Source: Coenobita brevimanus (taxonomy: Eukaryota; Arthropoda; Malacostraca; Decapoda; Coenobitidae). Taken from it: a stretch of 64,000 nucleotides of DNA. The notes beneath the pieces are model-generated. The model did not search any database. It saw only the letters and a list, made by a program, of their open reading frames with translations, and was not told the DNA's origin. The stretch spans positions 5,161,173-5,225,172 of the forward strand of contig CM064664.1 of assembly GCA_032717465.1 (NCBI GenBank), given 5' to 3'. This document shows, in pieces, positions 34,019 through 43,454 of the stretch. The position numbers and the translations under genes are program-made. The stretch's first letter is position 1, and each line of letters begins with the position of its first letter.

Positions 34019-35657
34019 CAATGAAATAAAACTAGATATACCCTCACAAGTAGAACTGATTACAGTAGAGATCAACACATATGAAGGGAAAGTATTTGTA
34101 GCCAATTTGTACATGCCACCCAGATCAAACACATGGGAAAGAGACGAATATGAGGACCTGGCAGAGAGTACAATTCAGAGTTTAAGAGCATTACTACATA
34201 AAATGTAAGAGAAATCGGAAAGAATTATACTAACTGGAGATTTTGATATAAATATAAATTGGAATACTCTAGATATAATAAGCCAAGAAAGCTGTTGGGA
34301 CCAAAAGCTCCTGGATCTTGTGCAAGAGTTTTTCCTAACGCAACATGTGAGGGAAAGCACCAGAAAAAGAGGACTCGATGTACTCTCAATGCTAGATCCC
34401 ATATTTACGAGGCAAGAAAATGGTATTGACAGTTTAATATATCACCCTCCATTCGGCAAAAGCGACCATGCAGTACTAAATTGCAATTTCAGGATAGCAT
34501 ATGACATAGTTAACAGCAATGAAAGTTACAAAAAGAGCCTAAACTATAAAATGGGAAATTATCATGCTAAAGAAGTATTTCTTACAAGTTGATTGGGAAA
34601 ATGAGCTTAGAGGACAAGATTTAAATGCTGTATATAAAACAATCAGTGAATTTTATGAAATAGGAGTACAGAAGTACATCCCACAGCACAAAGAAGCAGA
34701 AAAGAAAATAAAGAAATGGTTCAATACAGAATGTAAAAAATTAAAAGAAAGAAGAGATTTGTTGTGGAATAGATGCAGAAGACACAATAGTGAAAGGGCG
34801 TATAATAATTACAAACAGGCAAGAAACGATTATACAAGAATAAGAAGGGAAGCCCAAAAACAGTTTGAGGAGGATATAATAAATAAAAGTAGTGATCAAC
34901 CGACGCTCTTTTACAGCTACATCAGAAGCAAAACCAAAGTAAAACATAAAATACAATCCATTACGGACGAGAGAATCACTTATACACAAGAGAAAGATAT
35001 TTGTGAAGCACTAAATAAGAATTTCCAATCAGTTTTTACAGAAGAAAAAAATTTGAGAGGGACTATGTGGAACATGCATGCCCACACATACTACCAGATA
35101 TACAAATATCAGAAAAAGTAATACAAGAGGAGTTAAGTAAATTAGACAGAGGAAAAGCAAATGGTCATGATGAAATTTCATGTTGCGTGCTAGGAAAATG
35201 TGCAAAGGAGTTAAGTAAACCATTAATTTTAATTTTCAAGAAATCCTTGAATCAAGGTAAACTACCTGATATTTGGAAAAAAGCAAATATTTTTCCCTTA
35301 TTCAAGAAAGGGAATAGACAAAATCCACTCAACTACCGACCAGTATCACTGACCAGTGTTGTAAGCAAGGTATTAGAAAAGCTTATAAGAAAAGCTTGGG
35401 TAAATCATCTAGAAGAAAACAATGTGATAACAGAAAGACAGTTTGGTTTCAAAAAGGGAAAATCATGTGTTACTAATCTGTTGAGCTACTATGACAGAGT
35501 AACAGACACAGTACAGGAAAGAGTAGGATGGGTGGACAGTATCTATTTAGATTTCAAGAAAGCATTTGACACAGTACCACACCAAAGACTTTTATGGAAT
35601 CTGTACCATCAAGGAGGAATTCGAGGCAAACTGTTTTGTTGGATGCAAGATTTTCTC
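34019..35657 (+). pseudogene. CR1 ORF2 part 2: endonuclease C-terminus to mid RT
   Basis: Frame-shifted pieces: IPSQVELITVEINTYEGKVF and ANLYMPPRS (34030-34200); GDFD-like catalytic region near 34235 with a TAA at 34207; then GKSDHAVLNCNF (SDH motif), 34564-35121 with the Lys/Arg-rich linker, and 35067-35717 carrying RT motifs KLDRGKANGHDEIS, NPLNYRPVSLTSVVSKVLEK, ERQFGFKKGKSCVTN and SIYLDFKKAFDTVPHQRLL (motif A). The match to CR1 copy 2 stops at TTTTCTCA (35651-35658), where the 5S-derived patch starts. Confidence 0.85.
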
Positions 35658-35760
35658 ACGTTGAGTACACCACTTCCCGTCCGATCAGCGAAGTTAAGCA
35701 ACGTTGGGTCTGGTTAGTACTTGGATGGGTGACTGTATGGGGACACCAGATGCTGTTGGC
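35658..35760 (+). rRNA. 5S rRNA-derived fragment (partial, pseudogene) embedded in CR1
   Basis: 103 bases starting ACGTTGAGTACACCACTTCC and containing GAAGTTAAGCAACGTTGGG, GGTTAGTACTTGGATGGGTG and ending ACCAGATGCTGTTGGC. This is animal 5S rRNA from about position 17 to its 3' end. The internal promoter region (box A, intermediate element, box C) is nearly complete. The first ~16 bases are missing, and a few changes are visible (GACTGTATGGGGACACC where GACCGCCTGGGAACACC is usual). There is no T-run terminator after the 3' end. About 60-80 bases of unknown origin follow before CR1 sequence resumes near 35820-35840. Confidence 0.88.
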
Positions 35761-35973
35761 ATCCCTACGTGTCAAGTGGGGTTGGTGGAGGATTAGTCCC
35801 CCTCCCTGTAAAACAATTAACTCTAAGCCCTTGGCCTAGTGCTGGCATCAATCATGTTTTTAGTGTATATAAATGATATAGACAGTAACACTGGAAATGA
35901 AAGCTATCTAAATATGTTTGCAGATGATGCAAAAATACAAAGGAGAATTACTAACACAGACTTTTGTAAAGAG

Positions 35974-36763
35974 TGTTACATAGCCTATGATTTCATCATC
36001 CTTTGTGTAATTTTAACGCACAGTATGCTGCATGTTTGATCACGAGCGTGTTCTACCTCAGTCCCCCCCTTCTACCGTTATAGTACAGTAAGTCGTCCTT
36101 TCTGTTGTTCAGAGCAGGATTGTCAGCTCTTTGTCCCCTATGGCTTCATTTGTGCGTCCTTCTTACAAGTTGTATCAAGCTCTGCTGGCCCCTATATAAT
36201 GAGCTCAGTCTCTGCATTATTGCCACTTAGATCTACTCCTTATTTTGCTCACATCTCTGTCCTCCCCTGTACAGTTGTTATTATTTTGAGTCCTCAGGAA
36301 GTCTCCAGCCATTTAGCAGCTGTGTAATTTGAGTATAACTGTTGTTGCATTTTTTCTTGTACTGTGTGGCGTGAGGTGTTAATTCTTAGGCCTATTAAGG
36401 TTTTTGTGATTGGTGTGTTTTTATGTCAGTCATTTTTGATAATATTTTGTATCTGTAATAATATATCTTGCATTCACTGAGTATTATCCTGTATTTTCAT
36501 TTTATCAGGGCTGACTTAGATAAATTTACTCATGCTAATTTCGTGTTAATAGAGGCTATTGCAGTTAACAATATTTATTTAACCTGTTTTTTGCCATTAC
36601 ATTATCCTTATGAGTCCTGAATGTTTTGTTGTTAGTTTGAGCATTAAACTTTAACTTGTAATTTTACCTAACTCTTTTGTTTTGAACCTGGAACTTTACG
36701 AGACAGTAGTGATTTTTAGTATTCTCACTTAAAGTGTACATTATCTTTCTCTGTTCCGTAACA
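35974..36763 (+). repeat. 5' LTR of copy 2
   Basis: 790 bp. A TATATAA box lies at about 36193-36199 and a candidate AATAAA-free poly(A) region follows. The end is TCTGTTCCGTAACA. Confidence 0.95.
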
Positions 36764-36769
36764 TAAATT

Positions 36770-36777
36770 TGGCGACC
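36770..36777 (+). other. Primer-binding site TGGCGACC
   Basis: Starts six bases after the LTR end. TGGCGACC is the arginine-tRNA-type PBS known from the mdg1/412 group of Ty3-like elements. The same sequence lies at the mirrored place in copy 1. Confidence 0.7.
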
Positions 36778-36844
36778 TCATATCAGGATATTCAGGATAT
36801 TATCATAAGGATATTGCTTGATATTTTGTGACTGTGATATATTC

Positions 36845-39800
36845 ATGATGTCTACTATTACTACACTTGATGAAGCCAAAGATTTTTTGTCAAATGTGCA
36901 AACAGTGTGTGATATAGAAAACAGAACAAAGAATGAACTTAAGCTTGTTGCTCAACAATTGGGAATTGCTGTTCGCTCTCATCATTCTAAAGATCAAATT
37001 GTTGACATGATTAATGAAAGCTTGTTTAATGTAACTCCTCGAAATGAACAAACGCAGATTGAATTAGCTAAGTTACAGCTAGCCCTGCAGGATTCTCAGG
37101 CTAAGGAGGCGGAGTCTCGTGCTAAGGAGGCTGAATTTCAGGCCCGTTCTAAGGAGGCTGAGGCACAAGTTGAACTTGCTAGGATTCAGGCAGATCATGA
37201 GTATCGCATGAACCAAGGTGGAACTGGATCATCTAGCTCTGATGATTTTGATGTGGCTAAAAATGTTAAACTTGTCCCTCCTTTTAATGAATCTGATTTA
37301 ACAAAGTATTTTCAGTTGTTTGAGAGGGTAGCTACAGGTTTTAATTGGCCAAAAAAGTATTGGCCAGTACTCCTTCAAACTGTTCTCACCGGTAAAGCTC
37401 AAGTAACTTATGTATCTTTGCCTCAGGATCAATCTGATAATTATGATGTAGTTAAGAGCTTGATTCTTAAGGCCTATGAGCTTGTTCCTGAAGCCTACAG
37501 AGTAAAATTTAGGACAACTTATAAGCAAGATAAGCAATGCCATGTTGAGTATGCAAAAATCAAAGAAGATCTGTTAGAGCAGTGGTTAAATTCTAAGAAT
37601 GTGGATTCTGATTTTGGTAAATTTAAGCAGATCATTTTGCTGGAGGACTTCAAGAGGTGTATTTATAAAGATGTAAGTCTATATCTTGATGAGAAAAGAA
37701 TAGATAATTTGTCTGATGCTGCAGTTTTAACTGATGAATATGTTCTCACTCACAAGAGATATTCTAAAGAAAAAGGGAAAGCTGAGAGTAAGTACGTTGC
37801 CTCTACTCAGAGTACAGGTAACAGGAAAGAGAATAAAGATGATGTTTCTCAGGAAGTAAATACCAGCTTCACCTCTAGATTTCAGAAAAGTAAATGTACT
37901 TATTGTAGTAAGCTTGGTCATACTACGGACAAATGTTTCAGGAGACAGCGTGATGTGAACAAAAAGGAGTCTTTAAATATTCAGTCAATTGGTCTAGTGT
38001 CCACCCTTGAGAGTTCCCAGAATTCTTTAACTAAGTTAACTGAACCTGCTTTGAGGGGTAACTTAAATTCTCATGATGAAGCTCCTCTTTTGAGCACTAA
38101 CGTTGGTGACACTCTCAAGAGTTCATGTGCTAATTTCCTGTCTGATGGTTTTGTCAGTCCTCTGGACAGTAATGACAGGAAATCAGTTAAAATATATCGT
38201 GATACAGGTGCTTGCCAATCCCTTATGCTGACCAGTGTTCTAGGCTCTAATGTTAATTCCTCTGATGAAACTGTAATCTTACAAGGTGTAGGGAATAATT
38301 ACTTCTCTGTCCCTCTGTGCAGAGTGAATTTAGAGTCTGGTTTTGCTAATGGTTCCGTTATGGTTGGGTTGGTTGAGACACTCCCAATGTCAGGTGTAAC
38401 TTTCTTACTTGGAAATGATATTGGTGGAAGTCAAGTGTGTCCAGCTCCTCAGTTGTCTAGTGAACCAGTGGCTGCATCCCAGGATTGTGATGTCCCTGAT
38501 GTGTTCCCTGCATGTGCTGTCACTAGGGCTAAGTCTAAAGTTACTGGTGATTTAGTGGATAATGATGATGATGATGTTATCCTAGCTGACACTTTTCTAG
38601 CTAATTTGGACCACTCACCAGATGAGGCAGTACCCCGTAGTGTTGATAATTTGTCTCGTCAAGAGTTGGTTGAGTTGCAGGTTGCTGACCCTGAGTTGAA
38701 AGGTCTACCTAACTCTGCTTACAGTGAAGAAGAGTCAGCCGGTGCTTCTACTTGTTATTATGCAAAGTCAGGAGTACTTATGAGGAAGTGGAGACCCCCA
38801 ACAGCGTCAGCCGACTGTGAATGGGAGGTTCTACATCAAGTTGTCATCCCTCGTGTTTGTAGGCAGGATATCATTAGAGTGGCTCATGATTCCAGTTTGG
38901 CAGGACACCTTGGAGTGAGGAAGATTGTGGCACGCATTTTGAAACACTTCTACTGGCCAGGTATCTTCAGGGATGTTTCCTGGTATTGTAAGTCTTGTCA
39001 CACCTGTCAAGTTGTGGGGAAGTGTAGTCAGACCGAAAAGGTTGCACCTCTAGTTCCCATTCCTCCTTTTGAGGCGCCATTCACCCGTGTGTTGGTGGAT
39101 ATTGTGGGCCCTCTTCCTAAGACTTCTTCAGGATTTTCTTATGTGTTGACCCTGATTGATATGGCTACTCGTTATCCTGAAGCCATTCCACTTAGAAATA
39201 TCTCAGCAAAGAACGTGGTTAAGGAAATGCTAGGGTTCTTCACAAAGTTTGGTCTGCCCAAGGAGGTACAGTCAGACCGGGGAAGTAATTTCATGTCAAA
39301 TGTTTTCAAGCAGTCTCTGAAAGAGTTGGGCATCACCCAGATCACGTCTTCAGCTTACCATCCCCAGACTCAAGGAGCGTTGGAAAGATATCATCAAACA
39401 CTCAAATCGATGCTCAAGAAAAACTGTTTGGAACATCAGAAAGACTGGGATAAAGGTCTTCCATTCGTTGTGTTTGCCGCAAGAGAATCTCCAAATGAAT
39501 CATTGGGCTTCTCACCTTTTGAACTACTGTTTGGCCATGAAGTAAGAGGACCCCTTAAGTTACTCAAGGAATGCTGGCTGTCGGAGGAAGATGACGTCAA
39601 CCTGCTGGAGTATGTGATGAAGTTCAAAGAACGGCTGTCCACTGCTTTACAACTGGTGCGAGAGAATTTAGGAGCTGCTCAGGAGAAGATGAAGACTTGG
39701 TATGATAAGAAGTCCAGGTTACGCCACTTTCAGCCAGGAGATCAGGTTTTCATTCTGCTACCGGTGCATGGGCAACCTCTTCAAGCCAAGTTTAGTGGTC

Positions 39801-41425
39801 CTTATTTAGTGGAGAAGAAACTCAGTGATGTCAACTATGTCATCGCCACACCAGATCGTAGAAAGAACAAGCAACTATGTCACATCAACATGCTAAAGTT
39901 ATATCACAGGCGGGACCAAAATAATCCAGTCTGCACTGTAGCTGTTCCACCCGAGTCTGCAAGTGAAGTTCTCCCATGCAGCATGAGCCTGAGTGATAGT
40001 TTGGGGAAGAATCCTGATATCATGAATGATCTCCAGACTAAGCTTTCTCATCTAGCTCCCGAGGAAAGGCAGGAGTTTTCGGCATTACTGCAGGAGTACC
40101 CGCAAGTGTTCCGTGCCACTCCAGGAAGAACTACTGTGTTGATGCATGATGTCGATGTTGGAGACGCAAAGCCAATTAAACTGCCTCCTTACCGTGTGAA
40201 CCCAGTGATAGTTCCTCTCATCCAGAAGGAGCTTGGCTACCTGTTGGACCACAAGATGATTGAGCCCTGTCAGAGCGAGTGGAGTTCTCCTGTCACTCTA
40301 GTCCCTAAGCCAGGTGGGTCACAGCGGCTTTGCATCGACTACAGACGTGTTAATCAGATAACCAAAACAGACACTTACCCTCTCCCTCGCGTGGAAGATT
40401 GCATAGACAAGATCGGAAAGGCTAGGTACATAAGTAAGTTTGATTTGTTAAAGGGATACTGGCAAGTGCCTATGACTGAGCGTGCTAGGGAGATCTCATG
40501 TTTTGTAACACTAGGAAAGACTTTTGCATGTTCTGTAATGCCATATGGTATGAAGAATGCACCAGCCACATTTCAGAAGCTCATGAATGTTGTAACAGAG
40601 GGTTTGGCAGGGTGTGTTGTTTATATTGATTATGTATTAATCTTCAGTGACAACTGGAAAGATCACCTATGCCATGTCAGTAAATTTCTTGAGCGTTTGG
40701 TTCATGCTAATCTTGTAGCTAATTTATCAAAGTGTGAGTTTGGTCAAGCTAAAGTTCAGTACCTTGGGTATGTAATTGGTGATGGACATGTTGCACCACC
40801 AGGAGCTAAGGTTCAGGTTATAAGTGATCTTCCCAGACCTAAAAGTAGGAAAGAGCTACAAAGATTTTTGGGAATGGTAGGTTATTACAGGAGATTTGTT
40901 CTTAACTTTTCAATTCTTGTATCACCACTTACAGACTTACTGAAAAAGGGAGTTAAATTTGTCTGGACCGATAACTGTGAATCCTCTTTCAACAAACTTA
41001 AAGCTATCCTATTAAGTCAGCCAGTGCTCGCTACTTCAAATTTTGTTAAGCCTTTTAAGATGGCTGTTGATGCAAGTGATACAGGAGCTGGGGCTGTTTT
41101 GCTGCAAGATGATGATCAGGGTATTGAACACCCTGTATCTTATTACAGTAAGAAGTTCACTCCACCTCAAAAGAACTACTCAACTATTGAGAAAGAGCTT
41201 TTGGCCTTGATTTTGGGTTTACAGCATTTTTCATTTTATTTGTGTTCTGGTTTTGACCCCATTGTCATTTATACCGATCATAACCCACTGAAATTCCTTA
41301 GTAAGTTTAAAGATAAAAATCAAAGATTGACAAGATGGAGTCTACTTCTTCAGGAGTATTCATTAGACATACAACATGTCAAGGGGAAAGAAAATGTTAT
41401 TGCAGATTGCTTATCTAGACTTTAG
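36845..41425 (+). CDS. Gag-Pol polyprotein, 1,526 aa, integrase upstream of RT
   Basis: First ATG at 36845 (MMSTITTLDEAKDFL); the frame is uninterrupted to TAG at 41423-41425. Order of domains: capsid-like gag with an Ala/Glu-rich coiled coil (about 37060-37200); zinc knuckle C-x2-C-x4-H-x4-C at 37895-37936; aspartic protease DTG at 38201-38209; HHCC integrase (HDSSLAGHLG...CKSCHTC); integrase core with VDIVGPL, SDRGSNF and GALERYH (D, D, E); a GPY/F-like module; RT with PKPGGSQRLCIDYRRVNQ and MPYGMKNAPATFQ; RNase H with MAVDASDTGAGAVLL; C-terminal KGKENVIADCLSRL. Integrase before RT is the reverse of ordinary Ty3/gypsy. The RT active site reads VYIDYVLIF, with Tyr (codon 40631-40633) in place of the second catalytic Asp present in copy 1, so RT is probably inactive. 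Confidence 0.95.
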   Translation: MMSTITTLDEAKDFLSNVQTVCDIENRTKNELKLVAQQLGIAVRSHHSKDQIVDMINESLFNVTPRNEQTQIELAKLQLALQDSQAKEAESRAKEAEFQARSKEAEAQVELARIQADHEYRMNQGGTGSSSSDDFDVAKNVKLVPPFNESDLTKYFQLFERVATGFNWPKKYWPVLLQTVLTGKAQVTYVSLPQDQSDNYDVVKSLILKAYELVPEAYRVKFRTTYKQDKQCHVEYAKIKEDLLEQWLNSKNVDSDFGKFKQIILLEDFKRCIYKDVSLYLDEKRIDNLSDAAVLTDEYVLTHKRYSKEKGKAESKYVASTQSTGNRKENKDDVSQEVNTSFTSRFQKSKCTYCSKLGHTTDKCFRRQRDVNKKESLNIQSIGLVSTLESSQNSLTKLTEPALRGNLNSHDEAPLLSTNVGDTLKSSCANFLSDGFVSPLDSNDRKSVKIYRDTGACQSLMLTSVLGSNVNSSDETVILQGVGNNYFSVPLCRVNLESGFANGSVMVGLVETLPMSGVTFLLGNDIGGSQVCPAPQLSSEPVAASQDCDVPDVFPACAVTRAKSKVTGDLVDNDDDDVILADTFLANLDHSPDEAVPRSVDNLSRQELVELQVADPELKGLPNSAYSEEESAGASTCYYAKSGVLMRKWRPPTASADCEWEVLHQVVIPRVCRQDIIRVAHDSSLAGHLGVRKIVARILKHFYWPGIFRDVSWYCKSCHTCQVVGKCSQTEKVAPLVPIPPFEAPFTRVLVDIVGPLPKTSSGFSYVLTLIDMATRYPEAIPLRNISAKNVVKEMLGFFTKFGLPKEVQSDRGSNFMSNVFKQSLKELGITQITSSAYHPQTQGALERYHQTLKSMLKKNCLEHQKDWDKGLPFVVFAARESPNESLGFSPFELLFGHEVRGPLKLLKECWLSEEDDVNLLEYVMKFKERLSTALQLVRENLGAAQEKMKTWYDKKSRLRHFQPGDQVFILLPVHGQPLQAKFSGPYLVEKKLSDVNYVIATPDRRKNKQLCHINMLKLYHRRDQNNPVCTVAVPPESASEVLPCSMSLSDSLGKNPDIMNDLQTKLSHLAPEERQEFSALLQEYPQVFRATPGRTTVLMHDVDVGDAKPIKLPPYRVNPVIVPLIQKELGYLLDHKMIEPCQSEWSSPVTLVPKPGGSQRLCIDYRRVNQITKTDTYPLPRVEDCIDKIGKARYISKFDLLKGYWQVPMTERAREISCFVTLGKTFACSVMPYGMKNAPATFQKLMNVVTEGLAGCVVYIDYVLIFSDNWKDHLCHVSKFLERLVHANLVANLSKCEFGQAKVQYLGYVIGDGHVAPPGAKVQVISDLPRPKSRKELQRFLGMVGYYRRFVLNFSILVSPLTDLLKKGVKFVWTDNCESSFNKLKAILLSQPVLATSNFVKPFKMAVDASDTGAGAVLLQDDDQGIEHPVSYYSKKFTPPQKNYSTIEKELLALILGLQHFSFYLCSGFDPIVIYTDHNPLKFLSKFKDKNQRLTRWSLLLQEYSLDIQHVKGKENVIADCLSRL

Positions 41426-41477
41426 ACAGATTGTTTTAGAGTAATAAGAAATTTCCTTTGTAAATTTCTTTTTCTTT

Positions 41478-41486
41478 GTGGGGAGG
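41478..41486 (+). other. Polypurine tract GTGGGGAGG
   Basis: Directly precedes the 3' LTR, the expected place for plus-strand priming. Identical in copy 1. Confidence 0.75.
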
Positions 41487-42274
41487 TGTTACATAGCCTA
41501 TGATTTCATCATCCTTTGTGTAATTTTAACGCACAGTATGCTGCATGTTTGATCACGAGCGTGTTCTGCCTCAGTCCCCCCCTTCTACCGTTATAGTAGA
41601 GTAAGTCGTCCTTTCTGTTGTTCAGAGCAGGATTGTCAGCTCTTTGTCCCCTATGGCTTCATTTGCGCGTCCTTCTTACAAGTTGTATCAAGCTCTGCTG
41701 GCCCCTATATAATGAGCTCAGTCTCTGCATTATTGCCACTTAGATCTACTCCTTATTTTGCTCACATCTCTGTCCTCCCCTGTACAGTTGTTATTATTTT
41801 GAGTGCTCAGGAAGTCTCCAGCCATCTAGCAGCCGTGTAATTTGAGTATAACTGTTGTTGCATTTTTTCTTGTACTGTGTGGCGTGAGGTGTTAATTCTT
41901 AGGCCTATTAAGGTTTTTGTGATTGGTGTGTTTTTATGTCAGTCATTTTTGATAATATTTTGTATCTGTAATAATATGTCTTGCATTCACTGAGTATTAT
42001 CCTGTATTTTCATTTTATCAGGGCTGACTTAAATAAATTTACTCATGCTAATTTCGTGTTAATAGAGGCTATTGCAATTAACCATATATTTAACCTGTTT
42101 TTTGCCATTACATTATCCTTATGAGTCCTGAATGTTTTGTTGTTAGTTTGAGCATTAAACTTTAACTTGTAATTTTACCTAACTCTTTTGTTTTGAACCT
42201 GGAACTTTACGGGACAGTAGTGATTTTTAGTATTCTCACTTAAAGTGTACATTATCTTTCTCTGTTCCGTAACA
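41487..42274 (+). repeat. 3' LTR of copy 2
   Basis: 788 bp, nearly identical to 35974-36763; ends CCGTAACA and is followed by AGAG. Confidence 0.95.
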
Positions 42275-43190
42275 AGAGCTACAAGAAGAATTAAATAAAC
42301 TTCATGAATGGAGTAATACATGGTAAATGGAATTCAATGTGGACAAGTGTCATGTAAACAAGTTTGGTAAAAGTGGAAAAAGACCTGATTGGGATTATAA
42401 GTTAGGAAATAAAACCCTATACACATCAGAAAGAGAGAAAGACCTAGGTGTGATTATCAATAACAGACTATCTCTGGCTGACCACATCAGCGAGAAGGTA
42501 TGGAACATGTAGCCTATACACTGCTTGCAAATATGAGAATAGCATTCACATACATAAATGAAGACATGCTAAGACGGATAATAACATCATTCATCAGACC
42601 AACCCTGGAGTATGCATCAGTAGTCTGGAGTCCTCATCTCAAAAAACAGCATTCACATACATAAATGAAGACATGCTAAGACGGATAATAACATCATTCA
42701 TCAGACCAACCCTGGAGTATGCATCAGTATTCTGGAGTCCTCATCTCCAAAAACACATAGACAAGATTGAAAAAGTTCAAAGGGCCGCTACAAGATGGGT
42801 ACCAAGCTTAAGGGATCTAAGCTACGAAGAAAGACTAAATAAACTGAATCTATCAATACTACAGGAGAGAAAGAAAAGAGGTGACATGATAATGATATAT
42901 AAATGCATATCAGGGAAGGAGAAAATAGACATTCGTAAATGATTACTTAACATATGGGGAAGCATCAGCAAGAGGACACTGCAAAAAACTGTATAAGAAG
43001 AGAGGTGATAAAGACGTGAGGAAATTCAGTTTCCCAAACAGAGCAATTGATCAATGGAATGCACTACCGAATGAAATAGTGTGTGCCAAAACAATTCACA
43101 AATTTAAGTATATGTACGATAAATATGGTTTTAGACACAGGACAGTACGAGCTTGACTCGTTCCTGTAAAGATACAATTAGGTAAGAACA
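42275..43190 (+). pseudogene. CR1 ORF2 part 3: RT C-terminus and 3' end
   Basis: Resumes after the LTR element with LQEELNKLHEW, FNVDKCHVNKFGKSGKRPDW, NKTLYTSEREKDLGVIINN, RPTLEYASVFWSPHL, VQRAATRWVPSLRDLSYEER, IYKCISGKEKID and, after a frameshift near 42930, GHCKKLYKKRGDKDVRKFSF. It contains a stop at 42324-42326 (TAA) and a 107-base tandem duplication. The 3' end has one copy of the family tail unit. Confidence 0.88.
42541..42754 (+). repeat. 107-bp tandem duplication within CR1
   Basis: 42541-42647 and 42648-42754 are near-identical copies starting AGCATTCACATACATAAATG, differing at one or two bases. CR1 copy 2 has this segment once. Confidence 0.95.
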
Positions 43191-43384
43191 CACCATGGCA
43201 CGCTCGAATACTCGTCACTAGCCATTCGGGTCATAATCACCATCGATATTTTACACAGCGTTTATTGAATGCACATTAAAACACGGTAGACATCTACACT
43301 ATCATACATAACATCATCCTACTCAATGTGCATACCAGTATACTGTACCTGATGTGGCCGCTGTCAACTTGGAAATGTATAACG

Positions 43385-43386
<2 letters not shown>

Positions 43387-43453
<67 letters not shown>
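43387..43453. repeat. (TG)n microsatellite
   Basis: Perfect TG run of about 33 units. Confidence 0.97.

Positions 43454-43454
<1 letters not shown>

Larger units (their letters stand above)
35974..42274 (+). mobile_element. LTR retrotransposon copy 2, Ty3-like with integrase before RT (Gmr1-type order)
   Basis: 6,301 bp, flanked by the target duplication AGAG, and removal restores the CR1 frame (FADDAKIQRR...DFCKE, then LQEELNKLHEW). LTRs of about 790 bp begin TGTTACATAGCC and end CCGTAACA; they differ at roughly a dozen sites by eye. Primer-binding site TGGCGACC at 36770-36777, polypurine tract GTGGGGAGG at 41478-41486. It is the same family as copy 1 and lies in the transcription sense of the receptor gene, inside its large intron. 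Confidence 0.95.
32077..43190 (+). mobile_element. CR1-like LINE copy 1, split by three later events
   Basis: The CR1 body lies at 32077-32373, 34019-35657, about 35820-35973 and 42275-43190. It is interrupted by an RTE (32374-34018), a 5S rRNA-derived patch (35658-35838) and LTR retrotransposon copy 2 (35974-42274). The first and third have clear target duplications (CAATGAAAT and AGAG). Joined in order, the pieces give the ORF2 of a CR1-group LINE: endonuclease, RT and a C-terminal region. The end GATACAATTAGGTAAGAA matches the 14-base tail unit at 30846. ORF1 is missing. Confidence 0.9.

Noticed and set aside
34019..34132. N-terminal extension of the minus-strand RTE frame to 34132
   Set aside because: The extra ~38 codons are antisense CR1 sequence beyond the target duplication at 34019-34027. 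The RTE itself ends at 34018.
36818..36844. Start of gag-pol at a TTG at 36818
   Set aside because: The frame is open from there, but the first ATG is at 36845 and the upstream codons are not expected to be translated. Copy 1 supports ATG at the mirrored place.
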